Positions 8,125 to 17,635 of a DNA stretch of 36,750 nucleotides are shown one piece after another (position 1 is the first letter of the stretch; each line of letters begins with the position of its first letter). The position numbers and the translations under genes are program-made. The DNA is taken from positions 1 to 36,750 of the forward strand of contig JAZFYD010000084.1 of assembly GCA_036443405.1 (NCBI GenBank). The letters run 5' to 3'. Source of the stretch: JAZFYD01 sp036443405. Lineage in GTDB: Bacteria; Planctomycetota; PLA2. The notes below the pieces were generated by a model. The model searched no databases and was not told the DNA's origin. It saw only the letters and a list, made by a program, of their open reading frames with translations.

Positions 8125-8937
8125 ATGGCGGCCAGGCGGCGAGGAGGCACCCAAAGGACGGTGACGACGGACGCGCTCGCGGTCCGGCTCACGTCTTACG
8201 CCGAGACGTCCGCCGTGTTGGTGCTGCTGACCGAATCGCACGGCGCGTTGCACGCCCTCGCGAAAGGCGCCAAGCGAACCGCCAACTCATTCCTGGGTCC
8301 CCTCGACAAATGCGTGCTCTATCGGGTCCGCGTCGCGCCGCGCAAGGGTGACCGGCTCGGGGCATTGCACTCCGCAACGGTTCGCGAGGCGTTCCCCAGG
8401 CTGCGCACGGACGCGCCTAGATTCCACGCCGCCATCTTGGTGCTCGAAGTTGCCGCCGACTTGTTGCGCGAGGACGAACCGCATCCGGAGTTTTTCAAAC
8501 TCACGGTGTTCACACTCAAGGTGCTGGATCGCGCGCCGCATGATCGAATCGGATTGGCCGTCGCGCTGTTCCTGGCTCGCGCAGTGAGGCTTTCGGGCCA
8601 CGTGCCGGAGCTCGACTCCTGCCTGATCTGCGGCGAATCGGCGATGGAAGAGAGGCGGCCGCTGATCAGCCCGACCCGCGGCGGCGTCCTCCACCCGTCA
8701 TGCGGGCGCGGCGAACCGGGCGCCCGAACGATCGAGCGGGAGACGTTGATCCTGCTCCGGTCACTGTGGAACCTTCCGGCGGCGCGGCTTCTGGAGCACC
8801 CGAATCCGCCCGACGCCTTGGTGCGCGAACTCCGCCTCCGCCTGGTCGATTGGCTGCAGCAGACCCTCGAAAGGCGTTTTCGCGCCGCTACGGCCGCCGA
8901 CGCCGAAATCTCGTGGCTGGGCACCCCACGGGGGTAG
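8125..8937 (+). CDS. recO: DNA repair protein RecO
   Basis: Recombination mediator of the RecFOR pathway that helps load RecA on SSB-coated gaps. The 270-residue protein has the OB-fold beginning (DALAVRLTSYAETSAVLVLLTESHG, ALAKGAKRTANSFLGPLDK), a helical centre (FFKLTVFTLKVLDRAP) and a zinc-finger region with CLICG and a later HPSCGRG, fewer cysteines than the usual C-x2-C...C-x2-C pair. ATG 8125 is chosen for the -10-like element 6 nt upstream; GTG 8161 twelve codons later is a rival. It opens a run of five rightward genes leading to ftsH and folP. Confidence 0.9.
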   Translation: MAARRRGGTQRTVTTDALAVRLTSYAETSAVLVLLTESHGALHALAKGAKRTANSFLGPLDKCVLYRVRVAPRKGDRLGALHSATVREAFPRLRTDAPRFHAAILVLEVAADLLREDEPHPEFFKLTVFTLKVLDRAPHDRIGLAVALFLARAVRLSGHVPELDSCLICGESAMEERRPLISPTRGGVLHPSCGRGEPGARTIERETLILLRSLWNLPAARLLEHPNPPDALVRELRLRLVDWLQQTLERRFRAATAADAEISWLGTPRG

Positions 8938-8970
8938 GATTCGGTCCGACCCTTGCTTGGTACTCGCGTC

Positions 8971-9948
8971 ATGCGCTCCGGTGCGCCCCATTTCCCCCTT
9001 TCGTTGCGCCGATTTCTGCCGATCTGGCTGGCTTTCGCCTGTCTGGCATGCGTCAACGTCCCGGACGAGCCGCCGGAAAAACTCCTCGCCGAAGGAAAAA
9101 AACTCCTCGAAGAGGACCGCGCCAGCCGGTCTCGATACTGGTTCCGCGAGATCCGGGACAACCACTCCTCGTCGCAGTCCGCGGAGGAAGCGGCCTACCT
9201 CCTGGCGGTCGCGTACAGCCGCACCGACTCCAGTGCGAGCGCACTCGCTGCCTACAAGAAATTCGCCGAGGAATACCCCAACAGCCGCTTCTCGGTGCGC
9301 GCCGCTCAGGCCCAATACGAGTTCGGTCTCAGACACCTGCGCGGCGAGATCGGCGCGTGGTTCATCTTCGGCGCCAACTACGACACCGGTGTGGACGTGC
9401 TCGAACACATGCAGATCGTGTATCGCAACCACTCGCTGGCCGACGACGCCTTGGTGCATGTCGCGAACTACCAGATGACCGAGAAGCGGTATCTGGAAGC
9501 GCAGGAGACCTGCCAACGAATCCTGCGTGAGTACCCGCGCCGCGAGAACACCGCGTACGCGCGCTTCCTGCTCGCCCGATCGCTTTGGCGCTACAACGAC
9601 GGTCCGGACTACGACGAACGCCTTCTGATGCGGTCGCTGCAAACCCACAAGGATTTCATCGCGACGGTCGAGGAGGATCCGGAGCTCACGCGCAAACACG
9701 CCAAGCGACTCGAGATCGCAAGAAGGGGCGTGACCGAAGTCACGGAACGCCTCGCGCTGAAACAGGTGCGCATCGCCGAGTTCTACGAACGACGCGAGAA
9801 ACCCGGATCGGCCGAGTTCTACTACCGGTATTGCCTGCGAGAGTTCCCCAAAACAGACGCCGCAAAAAAGGCGCAGGGGCGACTCGACGTGCTGGCCAAG
9901 GCCGAAAAGAGCGATGCCGCGAAGGCGAAGGAGCCGGAACCGTCGTGA
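8971..9948 (+). CDS. BamD-like TPR envelope protein
   Basis: The 325-residue protein begins with basic residues and a hydrophobic stretch (FLPIWLAFACLACVN), which looks like a signal peptide; the cysteines in FACLAC may be a lipidation site, though the lipobox is imperfect. TPR-like pairs follow: KLLAEGKKLLEEDRASRSRYWFREI, SAEEAAYLLAVAYSRTDSSASALAAYKKFAEEYPNSRF, ADDALVHVANYQMTEKRYLEAQETCQRILREYP and AEFYERREKPGSAEFYYRYCLREFPKTDAAKKAQ. This repeated 'F..YPNS....A' pattern is that of BamD/YfiO, the beta-barrel assembly lipoprotein, though the protein is longer than usual (about 240). The stop overlaps the LptE-like start by 1 nt. ATG 8971 is preferred over TTG 8953. Confidence 0.75.
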   Translation: MRSGAPHFPLSLRRFLPIWLAFACLACVNVPDEPPEKLLAEGKKLLEEDRASRSRYWFREIRDNHSSSQSAEEAAYLLAVAYSRTDSSASALAAYKKFAEEYPNSRFSVRAAQAQYEFGLRHLRGEIGAWFIFGANYDTGVDVLEHMQIVYRNHSLADDALVHVANYQMTEKRYLEAQETCQRILREYPRRENTAYARFLLARSLWRYNDGPDYDERLLMRSLQTHKDFIATVEEDPELTRKHAKRLEIARRGVTEVTERLALKQVRIAEFYERREKPGSAEFYYRYCLREFPKTDAAKKAQGRLDVLAKAEKSDAAKAKEPEPS

Positions 9949-10483
9949 TGCGTTTCGCGCGGTGTTTGGTCCTCCCGCTCGGCGCGTTGGTTCTCGCGAC
10001 GGGCGCAGGCTGCTCCGGCTGGCGCTGGGGAGCCGAATCCACACAGGCCCGCACTGGAACCGCGGCGCTGCCCAAAGTGGCCGTGTTGCCGTTTGACAAC
10101 CAGTCGTTCCGGCGGGGCCTCGAGATGCGCCTGACACGGCTCGTCGACGACGAATTGCGCGCCCGATCCCCGGGTTCCCCCGCCCAGGAGGCCGAAGCCG
10201 ATTGGGTGTTGCGCGGGGACATCATCCGAGCCGATGAACGGATTATCAGCGAAGGCAAGGATGACACCGTCCGGGAAGCCACGTTTGTCGTCAGCGTTAG
10301 GATCACGATCGAGGAACGCGCAACCCAAAAGGTCTTGGGAACGTATTCCCTTACAGAGCAGGAGCCGTTCTCCTCGCGCGCGGGCCGTATCCAGAACCTG
10401 GAGCAGGCATCGGAACAAGTGCTGCGCGACCTCGCGGAGCAGATTGTCTACCGGCTCGAAGCGCGAAGCCCGGAACCCACCTC

Positions 10484-10487
<4 letters not shown>
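9948..10487 (+). CDS. LptE-like LPS-assembly lipoprotein
   Basis: A 179-residue exported protein with an N-terminal hydrophobic signal ending near Cys22 (LATGAGCSG), a plausible lipidation cysteine. The mature part runs PKVAVLPFDNQSFRRGLEMRLTRLVDDELRAR, EADWVLRGDIIRADERIISEGKDD, VSVRITIEERATQKVLGTYSLTEQ, which is the pattern of the LptE / LPS-assembly family that plugs the LptD barrel and helps place LPS in the outer membrane. lptD is not in the window. Its ATG overlaps the last base of the BamD-like stop (TGATG), and its own end overlaps ftsH by 4 nt, so the three are one transcript. Confidence is lower because the family is short and divergent. Confidence 0.72.
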
Positions 10488-12561
<2,074 letters not shown>

Positions 12562-12565
<4 letters not shown>

Positions 12566-13398
12566 TCCCGTCGTCGGCATTCCTGGAAGCCCTGCGCGAT
12601 CGGTCGCACGCGCTGGTCATGGGCGTACTCAACGTGACGCCGGACTCGTTCAGCGACGGAGGCCGGTTCGAGGGGCCCGCCGACGCGGTCGCAGCGGGTC
12701 GGGCCATGGCCGCCGAGGGTGCCGCGATCCTGGATGTCGGCGGTGAATCCACGCGCCCCGGCGCCGCGCCCGTCGACCCGGCCGCCGAACTCGCCCGGGT
12801 GCTGCCCGTCGTGGAGGGCCTGCGCGACCTGCCCGTGAGCATCGACACGCGCCACGCCTCCGTCGCGAAACGGGCGCTCCACGCCGGAGCGGTCCTCGTC
12901 AACGACGTCTCCGGCGGCGAGGACCCCGGCATGCTCGAGGCCGTCGCGGAGGCTGGCGCCGGCATCGTCCTGATGCACATGCGCGGCGATCCCGGCTCGA
13001 TGCAGGACACACCCCGGTACGACGACGTCGTCGGCGAGGTCGAGGCCTACCTGCTAGCGCGTGCCGCCGCCGCGGAGCAGGCCGGCATCGCCCGCGAGCG
13101 GATCCTGCTCGACCCGGGCATCGGGTTCGGAAAGACCCACGAGCACAATCTCGCGCTGCTCCGGTCGCTCCCACGCCTGGGCGGCCACGGCTACCCCTTC
13201 CTGCTCGGGGTCTCACGGAAGAGCTTCCTCGGGCTCGTGACCGGACGCGGCGTCGCGGACCGGCGCGATGCAACAACGGCGGCGGTCACGCTGTGCGCGA
13301 CTTCGGGTGCCGCGGTTGTTCGCGTTCACGATGTGGGCGCAGCCCTGGACGCTGTCAAGGTCGCCGCCGCGATGCAGCAGCGCGATCGGGGCTCCTGA
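12562..13398 (+). CDS. folP: Dihydropteroate synthase
   Basis: Folate pathway enzyme condensing 6-hydroxymethyl-dihydropterin diphosphate with p-aminobenzoate. The 278 residues are family length. Signatures: VMGVLNVTPDSFSDGG (pterin and phosphate loop), DVGGESTRPGA, VSIDTRHASVAKRAL, VNDVSGG, GIVLMHMRGDPGSMQ, ILLDPGIGFGKTHEHNLALLR, LLGVSRKSFLG and VRVHDVG near the end. The start is GTG 12562, overlapping the ftsH stop by 4 nt. The order ftsH-folP-cdaA-cdaR is widespread in bacteria. The stop lies within an 11-bp direct repeat. Confidence 0.96.
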
Positions 13399-13415
13399 GT
13401 TCCAGCTCCTGAGTT
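13391..13415. repeat. 11-bp direct repeat at the folP stop
   Basis: GCTCCTGAGTT occurs at 13391-13401 and again at 13405-13415, so the folP TGA is followed 14 nt later by a second copy of the same context. The rest of the 152-nt gap to cdaA shows a short AGTCC/GGACT hairpin near 13427-13438 but no T-run. Confidence 0.7.
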
Positions 13416-13538
13416 GAATGAAGTCCGACCCGGACTGAAGTCCAGCCCCTCCGTCTGACCGATAAGGAAGGTGGTGGGTTGTCGAAACTCCGCGGGCCTA
13501 GTCGTGTCGCAAAGCTGCCGGGATTTCACGCACCGACT

Positions 13539-13544
13539 TAGAGT
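13539..13544 (+). promoter_or_regulatory. Possible -10 element of cdaA (TAGAGT)
   Basis: TAGAGT stands 6 nt before GTG 13551; the start has no SD. The spacing would place the transcript 5' end at or within a base of the GTG. Confidence 0.4.
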
Positions 13545-13550
13545 AATGAA

Positions 13551-14357
13551 GTGTTCGACCTAGTTGTCCTCCAGGACTGGCGCAACATCGTCCAGATCGC
13601 GGTGCTCTGGATCATGTTGTATTGGACGCTGCGCTACCTGGAAACGACGATCGCGGGCGGGTTCCTGCGCAGCCTCGGCCTCGTCGGCGCTGTCTTGATC
13701 CTGGTCCTGATGGCGTTGTTTCGCACCTTCAAGCTCTACATCCTGGCGGAGATCTTTCAGTACTTCGTGATCTTCGGATTCGTGGGCCTGATCATCCTGT
13801 TCCAACACGACCTGCGCCACGGGCTCACCCGATTGGGGCGCTCGCCGTTTGCGCGCTTCCTTCGGCAACTTGGCGTGAAGGCCGAGGAGGAGGGCCCCTC
13901 GGTCGCCGAGGAGATCATGAAGGCCGCCCGCAGGTTTTCGAAATACCGGGTCGGCTCGCTCATCGTGCTTGAGCGCGAGGTCACGTTGCAGCCGTTCATC
14001 GATCGCGGCGTGCGCCTCGATGCGATGGTCCGCGCCGAGTTGCTCGACACGATCTTCTCGACGCCGACGCTGCTCCACGACGGCGCCGCCATCCTGCGCG
14101 GCGACCAACTCGCAGCCGCCGGTTGCGTGTTGCCGCTCACGCAAAACCCGAGAGTTCCCAAGCGCTACGGCACCCGCCACCGCGCCGCGATCGGAATCAC
14201 CGAAGAGTCCGATAGCGTCGTCATCGCGACGTCCGAGGAGACCGGCGTCATCTCGATCGTCATCAACGGCGAGATCCATCCCCAGGAGGACACGGTCAAG
14301 GCCGAGGAGCTGATCGACCGGTTGATGGCCGGCGGGGAGATCGGGGACTCGGCATGA
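13551..14357 (+). CDS. cdaA: Diadenylate cyclase CdaA
   Basis: Membrane enzyme making the second messenger c-di-AMP from two ATP. The 268-residue protein has N-terminal hydrophobic helices (IVQIAVLWIMLYWTL, SLGLVGAVLILVLMALF, IFQYFVIFGFVGLIILF) and a DAC/DisA_N domain with the catalytic DGA motif (LHDGAAILRGDQLAAAGCVLPLT) and the ATP-binding RHR motif (YGTRHRAAIGITEESD), followed by VVIATSEETGVISI. GTG 13551 is the only start that keeps the first helix; an ATG five nt earlier is out of frame. Its stop overlaps the YbbR gene (ATGATGA), the usual regulatory pair. Confidence 0.95.
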   Translation: MFDLVVLQDWRNIVQIAVLWIMLYWTLRYLETTIAGGFLRSLGLVGAVLILVLMALFRTFKLYILAEIFQYFVIFGFVGLIILFQHDLRHGLTRLGRSPFARFLRQLGVKAEEEGPSVAEEIMKAARRFSKYRVGSLIVLEREVTLQPFIDRGVRLDAMVRAELLDTIFSTPTLLHDGAAILRGDQLAAAGCVLPLTQNPRVPKRYGTRHRAAIGITEESDSVVIATSEETGVISIVINGEIHPQEDTVKAEELIDRLMAGGEIGDSA

Positions 14358-15559
14358 TGACCGCTCGCCGTTTCATCCTCGGCGTGCTGTCGCGCCACCT
14401 GCCGACCAAGGTGCTCTCGCTGTTGCTCGCCGTAGTCTTGTTCCTGTTCGTCGCGGCGCGGCAGACCGAGGACATGCAGATCCGCGAGCTCAAAGTGCAA
14501 CTCCGGCTCGCGGAGGGCGCTCGGGAGGGCTACATACTGCGCACCGACGTACTCGATCTGGGGGGAATGGTCACGATTCGCGGCCAACGGAGCGAGGTCG
14601 AAGGCGTTCGCGTCAGGATCAGCGGTCACGAACTCGTACGCGGGCTAGGGCCGGAGGATCTCGCCGCGCTGATGCCGCCGAATGTTGTGGCGTATTCGAT
14701 CGAAGTGGACGCAGAACTCCTGTATCGCCTCAAGATTCTGCCGCCGGAAACGATCCAGGTACGCGAGATCGACCGCAGCCAGAAAAACCCCACCATCGAT
14801 ATCGTGCGCCGCAAGACGCTCACCATGGCGATCTCCGTGAGCGACGAATCCAAGACGGCGCTCCTCCTGTCGCCGAACAGCGCGTGGGTGAGTCCGGGCG
14901 GCGAGAATCGCGTTACGGCGAAGTTCGAACCGGGCCAAGTCAGGATCGCGGGCCCGGAGGACATCATCAGCACGTGGGGCGACGGTCGCACGTTGCCGGT
15001 GGTCATCCGGGACGTGAACACGATCCTTGACGAACGCGGGGCAACACCCGGACGCATCGTGCGGGACGACATTCGCGACGTCGATTGGCCCGCGCTCGGC
15101 GTCGGCGCCCAAAAAGAGTTCTTCACGCTCTCGGCCCCCAAGAAAGGGCCGATTGATCTTCTCAAGGACGAGATCGAACTGGTCTTCGAGATCCGGCCCA
15201 AGGAAGAACAGTACAAGCTTCCGCCGCTGCCAGTGAACCTGCGCCTCCAGTCAGGCGCCGGCTACAAGTTCGAAGACGAGTTCACGGTCCGGCCACAGCA
15301 TCTCGACTACGCTTCCGGCAAGATCAAGCTGCTGAAAGTGCTCGGCCCCAAGTCGGTGTTGCGTGACAACGAGTTCATGAATCGCCTCGTCGCCGTGGTG
15401 GACGTGGCCAACGCCACACCGGACGGCGGACGCTTGATCGCCTTTGTCGAGCTCGACCTCTCGGGTGTCAAGGACTCCGCGGACCGCGACAAGCTCCATC
15501 AGCTCAAGCTGCTGCCCACCGACGGCAAGATGCCCGCGCTGCTCCTGGAGAAGAAGTAG
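14354..15559 (+). CDS. cdaR: YbbR-domain protein, CdaA partner (CdaR-like)
   Basis: Single-pass membrane protein expected to contact and modulate CdaA from outside the membrane. In 401 residues, a transmembrane anchor (LSLLLAVVLFLFVAA, about 20-35) with a basic N-terminus is followed by several YbbR-type beta domains; typical elements include VTIRGQRSEVEGV, VRISGHELVRGL and VRIAGPEDIIS. The start overlaps cdaA by 4 nt. In many bacteria glmM follows this pair; here tsaB does, 5 nt downstream. The family has low sequence conservation, so the call rests on the anchor, the domain pattern and the gene order. Confidence 0.86.
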   Translation: MMTARRFILGVLSRHLPTKVLSLLLAVVLFLFVAARQTEDMQIRELKVQLRLAEGAREGYILRTDVLDLGGMVTIRGQRSEVEGVRVRISGHELVRGLGPEDLAALMPPNVVAYSIEVDAELLYRLKILPPETIQVREIDRSQKNPTIDIVRRKTLTMAISVSDESKTALLLSPNSAWVSPGGENRVTAKFEPGQVRIAGPEDIISTWGDGRTLPVVIRDVNTILDERGATPGRIVRDDIRDVDWPALGVGAQKEFFTLSAPKKGPIDLLKDEIELVFEIRPKEEQYKLPPLPVNLRLQSGAGYKFEDEFTVRPQHLDYASGKIKLLKVLGPKSVLRDNEFMNRLVAVVDVANATPDGGRLIAFVELDLSGVKDSADRDKLHQLKLLPTDGKMPALLLEKK

Positions 15560-15564
15560 CCGGC

Positions 15565-16248
15565 GTGGACGTGCCGCGCGTGCTCGCCATCGACGTCTCG
15601 GGCGAAGGCGGTGGCGTCGCGCTGCTTCTTGGCGACCGCGTCGTGACGTCGCTGCTCGACACGGGCGTGGCGCGCGGCCGCGACCTCGTTCCGACCATCC
15701 AGGCGATTCTGGCAGCCGAGCACCTCAAACCCGCCGATCTCGACTGTGTCGGGTGCGGTTTGGGTCCCGGATCGTTCACCGGCATACGCATCGCCGTCTC
15801 GACGGCCGCCACCCTCGCGTACACGACAAAAACTCCGGCGATCGGCGTCGGGTCCCTTCACGGCCGCGTGGTGAGCGCCCCCGCGGACGCGACGCACGCG
15901 GCGGTGTTGCTGAACGGCCGGCGCGGTGGGCTGTTTTGCGGCTTGTTCGCGCGTGATCCCAGCGGCACATGGTCCGAAACGGAGCCGTACTTCTACGCAA
16001 CCCCCGAGGCGATCGCCGCCAAGCTCACACCCGACACGGTCGTGCTCGGCGAAGGGCGCGAGCTGTTCCCGGCGATCTTTCACGGCTTTTCCGGCCAAAC
16101 CGACGCGCCCCCCCATCCGGAAACCATCGCACGCATTGCGGCGACAAGATTCGCCAATGGCGAACGGCCCGACCCGCGCGAATTGCGTCCGATCTATCTG
16201 CGCGCGTCCGAACCGGAACTGCGCAAGCAGGAGCGCGACGCCAACTGA
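15565..16248 (+). CDS. tsaB: tRNA threonylcarbamoyladenosine biosynthesis protein TsaB
   Basis: Non-catalytic ASKHA-fold partner of TsaD in forming t6A37 of ANN-decoding tRNAs. The 227 residues match the family. The diagnostic VLAIDVSGEGGGVALLLGDRV first strand pair, RGRDLVPTIQAIL, and CGLGPGSFTGIRIAVSTAATLAY are present, and the C-terminal LRPIYLRASEPE is the usual TsaB ending. Start GTG 15565, 5 nt after the cdaR stop, no clear SD. tsaD, tsaE and tsaC are not in the window, and no rimI follows; alr is next after a 78-nt gap. Confidence 0.93.
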   Translation: MDVPRVLAIDVSGEGGGVALLLGDRVVTSLLDTGVARGRDLVPTIQAILAAEHLKPADLDCVGCGLGPGSFTGIRIAVSTAATLAYTTKTPAIGVGSLHGRVVSAPADATHAAVLLNGRRGGLFCGLFARDPSGTWSETEPYFYATPEAIAAKLTPDTVVLGEGRELFPAIFHGFSGQTDAPPHPETIARIAATRFANGERPDPRELRPIYLRASEPELRKQERDAN

Positions 16249-16307
16249 GTTAAGATCGGTTGGCCGTCCGCAAACGCGCGCCCCTTCCGCCATCCCTGTC
16301 GGATCGG

Positions 16308-16319
16308 GACACTAGTGTC
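16308..16319. promoter_or_regulatory. 12-bp perfect palindrome with -10-like TAGTGT upstream of alr
   Basis: GACACTAGTGTC is a perfect palindrome ending 7 nt before ATG 16327. It contains TAGTGT (16313-16318), 8 nt before the start, which may be the -10 box. A palindrome laid over a -10 is a typical operator position; no cognate regulator is known here. Confidence 0.4.
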
Positions 16320-16326
16320 TAGTCGA

Positions 16327-17568
16327 ATGAAACAAAGCCGCGTTTGGGCGGAGATCGACCTCGACCGCATTACCCACAACCTCGATGTCGTGCGCGCCCA
16401 TGCCGGACCCGGTCGTCGCATCATGGCCATCGTCAAGGCCAACGCCTACGGTCACGGCGCGGTCCCGGTGGCCTGGCATCTCGCTTCCCAGGGCGTGCAC
16501 GCGGTCGGCGTCGGCGACTCGCAGGAAGCGATCGAACTCCGCCTGGCGGGTCTCTCGATCCCGATCCTCGTCCTCGGCGCCGTCATTCACGGCGAATTGC
16601 CCGACGTCGTCGCGCACGACATCGCCGTCACCGTTCACAGCGCCGAGCGGGTCAGGATGCTCGACCGCGAAGCCCGGCGTGCGATGCGGCCCGTCGCGGT
16701 GCATCTCAAGGTGGATACGGGCATGGGCCGCCTCGGCTGCCGCCCCGAAAGCGCGCCGGAACTGATCGAGCTCATCCACGCGTCGGAACATCTGCGGCTC
16801 GAAGGCCTTTGCACACACTTCAGCTCCGCTGGACGCGAGGGCGACGACTTCACCCGCCTACAGATAGAGCGCTTCGAGGCGGTGACGGACCAGATTCGCA
16901 GCGCCGGGTGGCCGGTGCCCGCGCGACACGCCGAGGCGTCCGCCGCGATCCTCGGCGGCGTGGCCGGGAACTTCGACTTCGTGCGGCCGGGAATCGCGCT
17001 CTTTGGACTCTCCCCGCGGCCCGGAACCGGCCACGAGCTGAAACCGGCGCTCACGTTGAAGAGCCAGATCATTTTCCTGAAGGATTTCGAGGCCGGGGCG
17101 CCCATCGGCTACGGCCGCACCCACATCACAAGTCACCGCACACGCATCGCGACCTTGCCCGTGGGATACAACGACGGGTACGCGTTCCGGCTGGGCGGGC
17201 GGGCCGACGTCCTGGTTCGCGGCGTTCGCGCGCCGGTGGTCGGGCGGGTCTCGATGGACTACCTAACGATCGATGTCGGCCACGTTCCGGGGGCGTCGGT
17301 CGGAGACGAGGCCGTCCTCATGGGCTCTCAGGGCACCGAATGCGTCACCGCCGAGGAGCTCGCCGACAAGAGCGGTACAATCCCCTACGAAGTCCTCACC
17401 CGATTGGGCAAACGCGTCGTTCGGGTCTATCGAGGCGGCGGAAAACCGGCGGGCGCGCCTTCTCCGGAGCAAACCGCCTCCGGGTCGGCCGCAAGCAGGT
17501 CTGCAGACCGGGGATTCTCGGTCATACGCCGTCCGACCCTCCCGGACGCGCCCAAAACCGGTCGATAG
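16327..17568 (+). CDS. alr: Alanine racemase
   Basis: PLP enzyme interconverting L- and D-alanine for peptidoglycan synthesis. The protein starts MKQSRVWAEIDLDRI; the PLP lysine lies in AIVKANAYGHGA (about 35), DTGMGRLG, CTHFSSA, HAEASAAIL and VRPGIALFGLSP follow, then the catalytic tyrosine region in PVGYNDGYAFRLG and GRVSMDYLTIDVG. Family enzymes are about 370 residues; this one has 413 because of a 40-residue Ser/Pro/Arg-rich tail after RVYRGGG that looks disordered. ATG 16327 is chosen over GTG 16315, which lies inside the palindrome. No SD. Confidence 0.95.
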   Translation: MKQSRVWAEIDLDRITHNLDVVRAHAGPGRRIMAIVKANAYGHGAVPVAWHLASQGVHAVGVGDSQEAIELRLAGLSIPILVLGAVIHGELPDVVAHDIAVTVHSAERVRMLDREARRAMRPVAVHLKVDTGMGRLGCRPESAPELIELIHASEHLRLEGLCTHFSSAGREGDDFTRLQIERFEAVTDQIRSAGWPVPARHAEASAAILGGVAGNFDFVRPGIALFGLSPRPGTGHELKPALTLKSQIIFLKDFEAGAPIGYGRTHITSHRTRIATLPVGYNDGYAFRLGGRADVLVRGVRAPVVGRVSMDYLTIDVGHVPGASVGDEAVLMGSQGTECVTAEELADKSGTIPYEVLTRLGKRVVRVYRGGGKPAGAPSPEQTASGSAASRSADRGFSVIRRPTLPDAPKTGR

Positions 17569-17585
17569 TCTCTAGAGTGACGGCT

Positions 17586-17635
17586 GACGCCGTTGGAGCT
17601 TGTTGTTGGCCTGACTGCCGATGCCGTTGGAGCTT
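17586..17635. repeat. 16-bp direct repeat at the start region of the AsmA-like gene
   Basis: GAYGCCGTTGGAGCTT occurs at 17586-17601 and 17620-17635 (15 of 16 identical, 34-bp period). The period is not a multiple of three, which suggests this stretch may be untranslated leader and that translation begins further on, at TTG 17668. Confidence 0.6.
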
